The position numbers and the translations under genes are program-made. From an uncultured Flavobacteriaceae bacterium (GTDB lineage Bacteria; Bacteroidota; Bacteroidia; Flavobacteriales; Flavobacteriaceae), in NCBI GenBank assembly GCA_937923735.1, contig CALDUJ010000106.1:1-38309 (forward strand): DNA of 38,309 nucleotides. Reading direction: 5' to 3'. Every line of letters starts with the position of its first letter. The first letter of the stretch is position 1. Of the stretch, positions 16,191 to 23,742 are shown in pieces. Under the pieces are notes generated by a model. The model was given only the letters and a program-made list of their open reading frames with translations, did not search any database and was not told the DNA's origin.

Positions 16191-16898
16191 CTAGCTTTTC
16201 CAAGCTTCAAACTCAGAGAGAATTTCAGGATTTGTAAGTGGATATAAACCTACGATACTCTGTCCTTCATTTACTCTTTCCAATACAAAATCTTCGAATA
16301 AGGTCATTTCAAGACATTCATTAGCAACTTCTTCTACAATTCCTGATGGTATAATCATTACACCATCATTGTCACCAACAACCACATCTCCTGGGAATAC
16401 AGCTACATCCCCACAAGCAATTGGCACATTAATATCAATAGCTTGATGCAAGGTCAAATTAGTAGGTGCTGATGGTTTTTGGTGGTAGGAATGGAAATCT
16501 AAGTTCGCTATTTCTTCGCTATCTCTAAACCCTCCATCAGTCACCATTCCTGCCACGCCTCTCTTCATCAATCTGGTTGCAAGAATAGAACCAGCAGAAG
16601 CTGCTCGAGCATCTTTTCGGCTGTCAATTACTAATACCGCTCCTTCAGGACATGTTTCTACTGCTACTCGTTGTGGATGACTTTTATCCTTGAAAACTGA
16701 TATAGGATTTAGATCTTCTCTAGCTGGAATATACCGTAAAGTAAAGGCTACTCCAACCATATTTCCATTTCTACTTTTTAAAGGAACAACTCCTTGAATG
16801 AACTGGTTTTTGAGTCCTTTCTTAAAAAGACACGTTGCTATAGTTGCAGTACTTACCTTGCCTAATTTTTTTCGAGTTGAAGATGAAAGTGAGTTCAT
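16191..16898 (-). CDS. RraA-like / HMG aldolase family protein
   Basis: 235 aa. It belongs to the fold shared by RraA and class II 4-hydroxy-4-methyl-2-oxoglutarate / 4-carboxy-4-hydroxy-2-oxoadipate aldolases. The family signature is visible: AASAGSILATRLMKRGVAGMVTDGGFRDS, with the metal- and substrate-binding G-x-x-R-D motif giving R125 and D126, and further on GDVVVGDNDGVMIIP. Aldolase members cleave oxo-acids to pyruvate or decarboxylate oxaloacetate; RraA proper binds RNase E. The retained R-D pair favours an enzyme. It is divergent from PL6-1 and shares the double operator at 16951-16975, which points to a role in uronate catabolism, perhaps on a 2-oxo acid from KDG or a side product. 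That link is inference. Confidence 0.85.
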   Translation of the reverse strand: MNSLSSSTRKKLGKVSTATIATCLFKKGLKNQFIQGVVPLKSRNGNMVGVAFTLRYIPAREDLNPISVFKDKSHPQRVAVETCPEGAVLVIDSRKDARAASAGSILATRLMKRGVAGMVTDGGFRDSEEIANLDFHSYHQKPSAPTNLTLHQAIDINVPIACGDVAVFPGDVVVGDNDGVMIIPSGIVEEVANECLEMTLFEDFVLERVNEGQSIVGLYPLTNPEILSEFEAWKS

Positions 16899-16935
16899 TT
16901 GTTTATAAATTTAAAATCGTTTAGGCTACGCTAAA

Positions 16936-16962
16936 CAAATATACGTTTATTTGGTTTACCAA
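16936..16962 (-). promoter_or_regulatory. Putative promoter of the RraA-like gene
   Basis: On the minus strand, TTG (16962-16960), 16-nt spacer, then TATATTTG (16943-16936), a perfect TAnnTTTG. The TTG lies inside the operator, so a bound regulator would block it. Confidence 0.45.
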
Positions 16963-16975
16963 ATTGGTAAACCAA
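16951..16975. promoter_or_regulatory. Alginate-locus double operator, site 1 (rraA-like / PL6-1)
   Basis: TTGGTTTACCAA (16951-16962), one base A, then TTGGTAAACCAA (16964-16975). Each half is a TTGGTWWACCAA palindrome, and the whole 25 bp is also palindromic about the central base. The same arrangement recurs at 22477 and 31112. The half-site resembles the TTGGT..ACCAA sites of FadR-type GntR regulators such as UxuR/ExuR of hexuronate catabolism. It lies between two divergent genes, 53 nt from the RraA-like ATG and 67 nt from the PL6 ATG. Confidence 0.85.
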
Positions 16976-16977
16976 TT

Positions 16978-16985
16978 TATTTTTG
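16978..16985 (+). promoter_or_regulatory. Putative -7 element of the PL6-1 promoter
   Basis: TATTTTTG matches TAnnTTTG and lies 2 nt downstream of operator site 1. The only upstream TTG in range (16951-16953) is 24 nt away and inside the operator, a little long. ATG follows at 17042. Confidence 0.4.
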
Positions 16986-17041
16986 TAAATTCATCCCTTA
17001 TTTAGTTCATTAACTAATCACTTACTCTAATAGCAACAATT

Positions 17042-19363
17042 ATGAAAAAATGTTTAGTCCTTCTTAATATACTACTCTTTCTATTCTCTTGTTCCGAAAT
17101 TGGTAATAACATCTCAGTAAAGAATATAACTGAGCTGGATAATGCCATAAAAAATGCACAACCAGGAGATAATATTGTTTTAGCAAATGGAATCTGGAAA
17201 GACGTTCAAATAAAATTCAGAGGTAAAGGAACCAAAGACAATCCTATAGTTTTAAGAGCAGAAACACCAGGTAAAGTTACCATTGAAGGGGAATCTTATC
17301 TAAAATTTGGAGGTGAATATTTAGTGGTAGAAGGTTTACATTTTAAAAACGGATTTTCACCGTCTAATGCAGTCATCGATTTCAAAATTGGACATAAAGA
17401 TTCACCAGACGAAATATCTAATAATTGTAAAGTAACTAATTGTGTTATTGAAGATTTCAACAAACCAAAACGCGACAATAGCGATTTATGGGTTCAATTT
17501 TGGGGCAGACATAATGAGTTAAGTAATTGTTATATCGCTGGTAAAACCAATAGAGGTCCAACAGTAAGAGTGAGTATTGCAGGTATTGAAAGTATAAATA
17601 ACTACCATCAAATTGTAAATAATCACTTTGGTCCAAGACCAGTAAAAGGAGGTCCAAGTGGCGAGACGATTCAGTTAGGTGATAGTTACACGTCAATGTC
17701 GCCAAGTCATACTATGGTCGCAAATAATCTATTTGAAGAATGTAATGGTGAAGTAGAAGTCATTTCGAGCAAAACCAATTTTAACGTATTTAAGAACAAC
17801 GTATTTTATAAAAGTGAAGGCTCTTTGGTTACGCGCCATGGTAACTATGTGACCGTAGATGGTAATTATTTTATAGGTGATGGAGTTAACGAAAATTATG
17901 GAGGCATAAGAATAATCAATACAGGACATTGGGTAGTCAACAACTACTTTTATGGACTAAAAGGGAAGAGTTTTAGAAGCCCATTAGCAGTAATGAATGG
18001 GATTCCAAAGTCGCCCTTAAACCGATACAATCAAGTAACAGATGTTGTGGTTGCCTACAACACTTATGTTAATTGTGCGTCACCATGGCAATTTGGTGTA
18101 GGTCAAAATTTAGCGCAATCAGATGTGTTACCAAAATCCGAAATCCGTTCAGCAAGAGCCATTAGAACAACAGTTGCTAACAACATAGTCTATAATGAAA
18201 AAGGTCTTGAAAATATTGTTGTTGAAAATGATAAAGCAGATGGTGTAACCTTCAAAAATAATATCATTAATAATCAAGGTGTGACTTTTAATAATTTCAA
18301 TAATGGTATTGTTGAAGCACCATTAGAGCTTAGAGAATTATCGGATAATATTTTTATTCCTGTAGGCATACCAGACGATTTTGAAGCCTATGATGGTTTC
18401 GATTTTAATACTATTGAAACAGACTTACTGGGTGTTTCTAGAAAAGATGACAAAAGTATTGGTGCTATAACTGGTAAAGATGTGTCAAACCCAAATATTT
18501 TAGATAAGTCAAAATATGGTACTACTTGGTTTCCAAATGAAAAAGAATTCGAGCTTCCGGAAATGAGTATAGTTACTAATGTAGAAGAATTGAAAGCCAA
18601 AATAAGTGAAGCTAGTAATAACCAAGTTATTGCTTTAAAGAAAGGCGTTTATAACATTGACGAATCTCTTATAATTAGTAAAACAATAACAATTCAATCA
18701 GAAGGAAATGAAAAAGCACAACTTGTATTTTCAGGTGAAGCGAATACGCCTTTATTTTCTTTACAACCTTATGGTAAATTGACTGTAAATAATGTGAGCT
18801 TAAAAGGAAACAATTCAAACTACGCTTTTGCGAGTTTAAAAGAAAACATGTCTAACCATTTTGGGTTAACCGTTTCAGAATGCGAAATAAGCGATTTTAA
18901 TTACGTACTAAAAGCCTATAAAGAATCTTTTGCAGAACGTATTACGTTTAAAAACACTTCAATTTCTAACTGTGAAAACGGTATAGAATTATCTGAAGAA
19001 ACCAACGATAAAGGCGATTACAATACCGAATATTTAACTGTAAATAACTGCAACTTCAATAATGTAAAACAAAATGTGATTGATTATTACAGAGGTGGTT
19101 ATGACGAATCTACAATTGGTGGAAACCTAATAGTTTCTAATAGTACATTTACTAATTGTGGAGCTAAAGAGAGAAACAAAATGCTTTTAAATCACAGAGG
19201 TATTATTAATGTGAGTATTACAAAAAATACTTTTAAAAATAATCCTGTGGAGTTTGTGTCAATTTTATGGGGAGCAAAAAATAATGTAGAATCAGAGAAT
19301 ACAATATCTAATTCTGGACAAATAAAAACTGAAGAAAATTTAAAGCTTAAGTTAATGTATTGA
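17042..19363 (+). CDS. PL6 family alginate lyase, lipoprotein
   Basis: 773 aa. Lipoprotein signal (LLFLFSC, Cys17). The N-terminal parallel beta-helix (about 25-430) carries the PL6 active-site region: NGEVEVISSKT with Lys244 and EGSLVTRHG with Arg265. The spacing of 21 residues is the same as between the catalytic Lys and Arg of chondroitinase B and AlyGC. PL6 enzymes cut alginate by beta-elimination, giving 4,5-unsaturated ends. The C-terminal part (about 505-773) is a second beta-helix-like domain (NQVIALKKGVYNIDESLIISKTITIQS, LTVNNVSLKG), as in two-domain PL6 enzymes. Linkage preference (polyG, polyMG or polyM) cannot be read. It is the first gene of a tight run: the next ATG lies one base past its stop codon. 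Controlled by operator site 1. Confidence 0.93.
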   Translation: MKKCLVLLNILLFLFSCSEIGNNISVKNITELDNAIKNAQPGDNIVLANGIWKDVQIKFRGKGTKDNPIVLRAETPGKVTIEGESYLKFGGEYLVVEGLHFKNGFSPSNAVIDFKIGHKDSPDEISNNCKVTNCVIEDFNKPKRDNSDLWVQFWGRHNELSNCYIAGKTNRGPTVRVSIAGIESINNYHQIVNNHFGPRPVKGGPSGETIQLGDSYTSMSPSHTMVANNLFEECNGEVEVISSKTNFNVFKNNVFYKSEGSLVTRHGNYVTVDGNYFIGDGVNENYGGIRIINTGHWVVNNYFYGLKGKSFRSPLAVMNGIPKSPLNRYNQVTDVVVAYNTYVNCASPWQFGVGQNLAQSDVLPKSEIRSARAIRTTVANNIVYNEKGLENIVVENDKADGVTFKNNIINNQGVTFNNFNNGIVEAPLELRELSDNIFIPVGIPDDFEAYDGFDFNTIETDLLGVSRKDDKSIGAITGKDVSNPNILDKSKYGTTWFPNEKEFELPEMSIVTNVEELKAKISEASNNQVIALKKGVYNIDESLIISKTITIQSEGNEKAQLVFSGEANTPLFSLQPYGKLTVNNVSLKGNNSNYAFASLKENMSNHFGLTVSECEISDFNYVLKAYKESFAERITFKNTSISNCENGIELSEETNDKGDYNTEYLTVNNCNFNNVKQNVIDYYRGGYDESTIGGNLIVSNSTFTNCGAKERNKMLLNHRGIINVSITKNTFKNNPVEFVSILWGAKNNVESENTISNSGQIKTEENLKLKLMY

Positions 19364-19364
19364 T

Positions 19365-20090
19365 ATGAAAGGACTATTGCACACAACAATATTACTGTCA
19401 TTTTTGTTGAATTGCCAACCTCAAAAAGATGAAGTCTTATTGGGTAAATTTTACATGGTTAATAAAAGTGGATTTGTTGAATTCACAATCACAAAAGATA
19501 GCTTATTCAATAAACATCTCTTTCCTGATTTTAGACCGAAAAGAAATAAAAAAAGAAGTTATTTTATAAATAAACAAGTTCGTCTAGATGACAGAGTACT
19601 GCTTTTAGAAAAAAAAGAAAAAGACAGTGATTTGTATACAACGGTTATGACATTGAGCTACACAGATAAAGACAATTACATTAAACAAGTCGTTAACAGT
19701 ATAGATACAATTGCCAATCTTGAGACCATTATCCGTTTAAATGAAAATGATGAAAGACCTCTTGTAGGGTTTCATTGGTATTCAAAAGAAGAGATTGTTT
19801 CATTAGAAAAAAAGAGACCTATTGAAAACATGACACTGAATGAGTTTAAAAGCTTTCAAAAAGCACTTTTCAAAAAGATAAAAATAGCTTTACCTGAATT
19901 TTTAAAAAGTAGTTTTAATGGAGTATACGGAATGAATTCTTCTTTTAATTTTCAAATGGTTTTACAAACGCTATTAAGAGAAGGTTTTAATCCAATTCAA
20001 AATTCCAAAACAATAGATGCCCTTTTTAAGAAGTATCTGGAGAATCCAGAAATTAAAGAATTGATGGAGGACTTAAAGAAACAAAAATGA
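19365..20090 (+). CDS. Unknown lipoprotein encoded between PL6 and PL7 genes
   Basis: 241 aa. The signal peptide MKGLLHTTILLSFLLNC gives a predicted lipoprotein (Cys17). I do not recognise the family. What can be seen: an N-terminal beta-rich half (VLLGKFYMVNKSGFVEFTITKDSLFN, VRLDDRVLLLEKKEKDSDLYTTVMTLSYTDK) and an alpha-helical C-terminal half (LNEFKSFQKALFKKIKIALPEFLKSS, SKTIDALFKKYLENPEIKELMEDLKKQK). No lyase or sugar-binding motif is seen. Its ATG starts one base after the PL6 stop and its end overlaps the PL7 start by 4 nt, so the three are translationally coupled. Expression with alginate lyases is nearly certain; a helper, binding or lyase-associated role is only a guess. Confidence 0.85.
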   Translation: MKGLLHTTILLSFLLNCQPQKDEVLLGKFYMVNKSGFVEFTITKDSLFNKHLFPDFRPKRNKKRSYFINKQVRLDDRVLLLEKKEKDSDLYTTVMTLSYTDKDNYIKQVVNSIDTIANLETIIRLNENDERPLVGFHWYSKEEIVSLEKKRPIENMTLNEFKSFQKALFKKIKIALPEFLKSSFNGVYGMNSSFNFQMVLQTLLREGFNPIQNSKTIDALFKKYLENPEIKELMEDLKKQK

Positions 20091-21106
20091 AAAAAACAGG
20101 AACATCACTACTTATTATACTGGTATTATTTTCATGCAAAAATACTTCAAAAGTAGATTCATCTTCGATTTCGACTTCATCTTCAAAATTCCCAAGTGAT
20201 GTAATTCCTTTTATGGATAAATGGAGAATTCTCTTGGGAGATGGCACAAAATCAGACGATTTAGTAGGCTTTCAAAAAGAGGATTTCTTTTATGTCACGA
20301 CTGAAAATGAAACAGACTGGGTCGTCTATAAAACACCAAATGCTGGTATAACCTCAAAAACATCGAGTAATACCAGAACAGAATTAGGTGAAAAGAGACA
20401 TTGGATTCCCGAAGAAGGTGGCAAATTAACCGCAACCTTAAAAGTACAACACGTTTCAACAAGTGGTGATGCAACAGCTGCAGCGGCTTATTCTGTAGTC
20501 ATTGGGCAAATTCATAGTGACGAAGGTCATGAAAACGAACCGCTAAAAATCTACTATAAAAAATTTCCTGGCCATACGAATGGTTCTGTATTTTGGAACT
20601 ATGAAATTAATACAGAAGGTGATAATATTGGGAGATTTGATTATTCAACAGCCGTTTGGGGTTATAATTTTGCAGATGTTGGCTCAAGCCCAACAAAATA
20701 TCCTAAAGAACCAGAAGATGGTATTGCCTTAGGTGAGGAATTCAGTTACGAAGTAAACGTTTATAAAGGTATTATGTACCTTGCGTTTAGGAGTAAAAAC
20801 CACAAAACAGTAACGTTTACAAAGAGTTTAATACAATCAGAATTTGCAACAAAAGCAGACATTCCAGAACAAGTCATAAGAGTCTACGCAAATAGAGAAA
20901 AAGGAGGAGGCGTAGAACGCGAAAATGCTTACGCTGGTGAACTAAACTACTTTAAGCAAGGCGCCTACAACCAAGCAAATCCCAAAAGTACAAAGTCCAA
21001 AATTTTTGGTGGTGATATAGTAAAACAATATGCTAACGGCAGCTACGCAGAGGTTTGGTTTAAAGAGGCTAGTGTTGGATCTGGTGTAGAGCCTGAACAA
21101 GAATAA
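20087..21106 (+). CDS. PL7 family alginate lyase, lipoprotein
   Basis: 339 aa. Lipoprotein signal (LLIILVLFSC, Cys17) and a Ser/Thr-rich linker. One jelly-roll PL7 domain holds the three family motifs: RTEL (97-100), QIH (141-143) and YFKQGAYNQ (288-296). These supply the Arg, Gln, His and Tyr of the active site that cleaves alginate by beta-elimination. The region IGQIHSDEGHENEPLKIYYKKFPGHTNGSVFW is shared almost word for word with the second PL7 (26398-27480), so the two are paralogues. The ATG overlaps the preceding gene by 4 nt. The Lys-rich residues after Cys (CKNTSK) suggest it may stay periplasmic rather than be flipped to the surface. Confidence 0.95.
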   Translation: MKKTGTSLLIILVLFSCKNTSKVDSSSISTSSSKFPSDVIPFMDKWRILLGDGTKSDDLVGFQKEDFFYVTTENETDWVVYKTPNAGITSKTSSNTRTELGEKRHWIPEEGGKLTATLKVQHVSTSGDATAAAAYSVVIGQIHSDEGHENEPLKIYYKKFPGHTNGSVFWNYEINTEGDNIGRFDYSTAVWGYNFADVGSSPTKYPKEPEDGIALGEEFSYEVNVYKGIMYLAFRSKNHKTVTFTKSLIQSEFATKADIPEQVIRVYANREKGGGVERENAYAGELNYFKQGAYNQANPKSTKSKIFGGDIVKQYANGSYAEVWFKEASVGSGVEPEQE

Positions 21107-21130
21107 ATTACTAAGCTAAATCAAGATAAT

Positions 21131-22402
21131 ATGTCTGCATCTGAAAACAAGAAATCTTTACTCAAAAAAATCATTGCTATCATCTTAGGTTTTGGACCTG
21201 GAATTTTTGCTATTGGATATACCATTGGTACTGGAAGTGTCACCTCTATGATTGTTGCAGGAAGCAAATTCAATATGCAATTATTATGGGTACTCTTATT
21301 AAGCTGTCTGTTTTCTGGAGTACTTATGTTCGCTTATGGAAATTATGCTTTACTAACTGGCGAAACAGCATTATTTGGCTTTAAGAAACATCTAAAATTT
21401 GGCAAAGTATTAGCCATCTTGATTATTGTTGGAATCACCTTCGGGCAATGGAACTCATTAATGGGAATCTTAGGTATTTCGTCCAACATTATTTTTGAAA
21501 TACTTGCATTAAATTTTGAAGGATTAAAAGCATTTGAATACGAAGCTGTTTTAACAATAGCCATTATAATAATTGTCACCTTTTACCTCTTGATGTTAGT
21601 TGGCAAATACACGTTTTTCGAAAAGATTCTAATCATATTCGTAACCCTAATGGGTCTATCTTTTCTACTATCATTATTTTTTGTACAACCTCTTGGAGTA
21701 GATGTTTTAAAAGGGTTAGTCCCTACTATTCCTGACGTCCCTGGTGGGAAAATGTTAGTAGCTGCTTTTGTTGGTACAACTATGGCAGCTGCCACATTTT
21801 TATCTCGCCCCCTATTTGTAAAAGGAAAAGGATGGGATATCAAAAATTTAAAGCAACAGAAAAAAGACGCTATTACTGCTGCTATTTTAATTTTTATAAT
21901 CAGTGGAACCATCATGGCAGTAGCATCAGGCGCCTTGTTCTATGAAGGCAAAGAAGTGACCCACGTGTTGGATATGGCAAATACATTAGAGCCAGTGGCT
22001 GGCAAATGGGCTGTAACGATTTTCTTCTTCGGAGCATTAAGTGCAGGGTTATCATCCATTTTTCCCTGTTTACTAATTGCACCATTATTAATTGCCGATT
22101 ACCAATCTGGTGAGTTAGATACCAATTCACGTCAGTTTAGAATCATAACTGCTATTGCTTGTTTGGTTGCTCTAATTGGTCCAGCATTTGGAGCAAATCC
22201 TATTGAAATACAAATTCTTTCTCAAGTATTTAATGTGTTCGTACTACCCATAGTAGTTTTGGGAATCATATTAATGTTGAGCAATAAAAAAGTTATGAAG
22301 GAGTATAAGACAAGTATCTGGGTATACATTGGTTTATTTGCGGCGCTTTTCTTTTCACTTGTTATTTCTTTTAACGGGATTTTGGCGTTGCTGGATTATT
22401 AA
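21131..22402 (+). CDS. Nramp-superfamily transporter lacking the metal-binding motifs
   Basis: 423 aa, polytopic inner-membrane protein with about 11 hydrophobic segments. It aligns with Nramp transporters from GPGIFAIGY (22-30) in TM1, but the canonical DPGN that follows is replaced by TIGTGS (31-36). In TM6 the canonical MPH is replaced by AAA (219-221, in VGTTMAAATFLSRPLF). The Asp, Asn and Met that hold Mn2+/Fe2+ in true Nramps are therefore absent, and divalent metal transport is unlikely. Its place 24 nt behind the PL7 gene in an alginate locus without any MFS or TRAP transporter suggests transport of an alginate monomer (DEH or KDG) or another organic solute. That substrate is inference. 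Confidence 0.85.
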   Translation: MSASENKKSLLKKIIAIILGFGPGIFAIGYTIGTGSVTSMIVAGSKFNMQLLWVLLLSCLFSGVLMFAYGNYALLTGETALFGFKKHLKFGKVLAILIIVGITFGQWNSLMGILGISSNIIFEILALNFEGLKAFEYEAVLTIAIIIIVTFYLLMLVGKYTFFEKILIIFVTLMGLSFLLSLFFVQPLGVDVLKGLVPTIPDVPGGKMLVAAFVGTTMAAATFLSRPLFVKGKGWDIKNLKQQKKDAITAAILIFIISGTIMAVASGALFYEGKEVTHVLDMANTLEPVAGKWAVTIFFFGALSAGLSSIFPCLLIAPLLIADYQSGELDTNSRQFRIITAIACLVALIGPAFGANPIEIQILSQVFNVFVLPIVVLGIILMLSNKKVMKEYKTSIWVYIGLFAALFFSLVISFNGILALLDY

Positions 22403-22449
22403 TTGATAAGAATATAACTGCAAATACTGTTAAATAACTCTGGATTTCT

Positions 22450-22479
22450 TTGTCTAATAGCAAAATAAAATTATATTTG
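22450..22479 (+). promoter_or_regulatory. Promoter of the second alginate unit (22717 gene onward)
   Basis: TTG at 22450-22452, exactly 19 nt, then TATATTTG at 22472-22479: a full match to the Bacteroidota consensus. Its -7 box overlaps the first bases of operator site 2. Confidence 0.65.
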
Positions 22480-22501
22480 GTAAACCAAATTGGTTAACCA
22501 A
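22477..22501. promoter_or_regulatory. Alginate-locus double operator, site 2
   Basis: TTGGTAAACCAA (22477-22488), A, TTGGTTAACCAA (22490-22501). Same two-palindrome, one-base-spacer layout as sites 1 and 3. It covers the -7 box and presumed start point of the promoter, as expected for a repressor. Confidence 0.85.
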
Positions 22502-22716
22502 TAAGCAAGTATGCAATTTTCCCTCAATATAAATTCACTTTTCAAAGTGTTTTATCTTTTGATGTTCTCGTCAATTAATAGGGGAATAAAAGTTTTTTCT
22601 AAAGCTCAAAATTTTTTAACCTCAACTCATGCGAATGCTTTTTCTTATGTTAGAGATTACAACTTATTAATAACACATTAAAAAACATATATTAACTAAT
22701 CTTTAAACTTTATATT

Positions 22717-23631
22717 ATGAAAACAAAATTACTTTTAACATTATTATTAATATCTGTAATCGGATATGCACAAGTACAACCAACTGTGTATAATGCTACT
22801 TTTGATAACATTCCTAAATCATCAGGGTCTGATTGTTCTTGCTCTGGCTGGATTAACAAAGATATTGCTGATCAAGGAGAATCTTCTACTCTTAGTGGCA
22901 ACAGTGTAGTGAAGTATGATGATTTTGAATCTGATGGAATTTACCAGGAAGTTGCTGTTGTTGCAAATAGTGATTATACTTTAGATTTAGATTATACTTA
23001 CAAAACAGATCCTACAACAACCATGCATCTTGAAGTAACGATATTGAAAGGCAGTGGATATGTTTCTGGGTATACACCTGCTTACGATCCACCAGCTACT
23101 GCTGCTCAAAGCGGATATGGTTATGATACTGTTGCAGCTGTGGAATTGCCTGCAAACCAGATTGCACAAACACTTATAACTCCCCCAGGAAATACAAGTG
23201 CAAATGCAATGACTCAGATGACATTTAATACTGGAACTGAAACAAGTATAGCAATATTTGTGAGAGCAGTAGGCCCTTACGACGCTGCGTCTCATGGAGA
23301 CCCAGGTAAAGATAAAGGTTGGATGAATGGAGATTCTGAAGTTAGAATGGACAATCTAGCTCTAGTAAACACAACAAATCTTTCTACAGACGATTTCTTA
23401 GCTTCAAATGTAAAAGTATACCCAAATCCAGCACGAGATTTTATCACGGTTGAATCAAACACAGTTCAGTTATCATCAGTTAGCGTATTTGATGTTTTAG
23501 GTAAAAACGTACTTACTCAAAACAAATTGACAAATAATCGCATTGATGTTTCTTCTTTAGTTAGCGGAATATACTTTGTGAAAATCAATTCTGAAGACGC
23601 AACTACTACCAGAAAAATAATTATCGAATAA
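22717..23631 (+). CDS. T9SS-secreted small protein with possible carbohydrate-binding domain
   Basis: 304 aa. Signal peptide at about 1-19 (LLLTLLLISVIGYAQ). The middle domain (about 22-218) is beta-rich and reads like a jelly-roll binding module: YNATFDNIPKSSG, SGWINKDIADQGESSTLSG, DGIYQEVAVVANSDYTLDLDYTYKTD, AIFVRAVGP, SEVRMDNLALVN. The C-terminus (about 222-304) is a T9SS type A sorting domain: VKVYPNPARDFITVES, VSVFDVLGKNVLTQ, IDVSSLVSGIYFVKI, TRKIIIE. No catalytic motif is seen. It is first behind the operator-controlled promoter and before PL6-2, so a secreted alginate-binding protein is likely but unproven. The layout (opening F, ..D.W, closing MDNLALVN) resembles the C-terminal module of the 36003 lipoprotein. 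A strong hairpin follows it. Confidence 0.85.
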   Translation: MKTKLLLTLLLISVIGYAQVQPTVYNATFDNIPKSSGSDCSCSGWINKDIADQGESSTLSGNSVVKYDDFESDGIYQEVAVVANSDYTLDLDYTYKTDPTTTMHLEVTILKGSGYVSGYTPAYDPPATAAQSGYGYDTVAAVELPANQIAQTLITPPGNTSANAMTQMTFNTGTETSIAIFVRAVGPYDAASHGDPGKDKGWMNGDSEVRMDNLALVNTTNLSTDDFLASNVKVYPNPARDFITVESNTVQLSSVSVFDVLGKNVLTQNKLTNNRIDVSSLVSGIYFVKINSEDATTTRKIIIE

Positions 23632-23667
23632 ACTTTGCTTATTGTAAGCAAATCAATTATTTAACCC

Positions 23668-23711
23668 AATCATATTCTCATTTCTATTAAGTCTGAAATG
23701 AGAATATGATT
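23668..23711 (+). terminator. Strong AT-rich hairpin between the 22717 gene and PL6-2
   Basis: A perfect 17-bp inverted repeat (23668-23684 and 23695-23711) with a 10-nt loop. There is no T-run behind it, so it is either a weak terminator or an RNA-stability or processing element that sets the small secreted protein apart from the downstream lyases. Confidence 0.55.
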
Positions 23712-23742
23712 TATACGGATTATTCAAACCTTGTATTGTATT

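Larger units (their letters stand above)
22403..22716 (+). other. 314-nt spacer with promoter, operator site 2 and a long leader
   Basis: It holds the promoter 22450-22479 and the double operator 22477-22501, then a leader of about 215 nt before the ATG at 22717. The leader contains an open stretch 22511-22681 (56 codons, starting ATG, MQFSLNINSLFK...) that I do not accept as a gene. No riboswitch or strong hairpin is evident. Confidence 0.6.

Noticed and set aside
16178-16194. CTAGA/TCTAG hairpin between converging genes as a terminator
   Set aside because: Only a 5-bp AT-rich stem; too weak to call.
21131-22402. Manganese/iron Nramp transporter (mntH)
   Set aside because: The DPGN and MPH metal motifs are missing and the context is alginate use, so the mntH name would mislead.
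22511-22681. Small ORF of 56 codons in the leader before the 22717 gene
   Set aside because: No recognisable domain and an ordinary AT-rich composition; an open frame of this length is expected by chance. Kept only as part of the leader observation.
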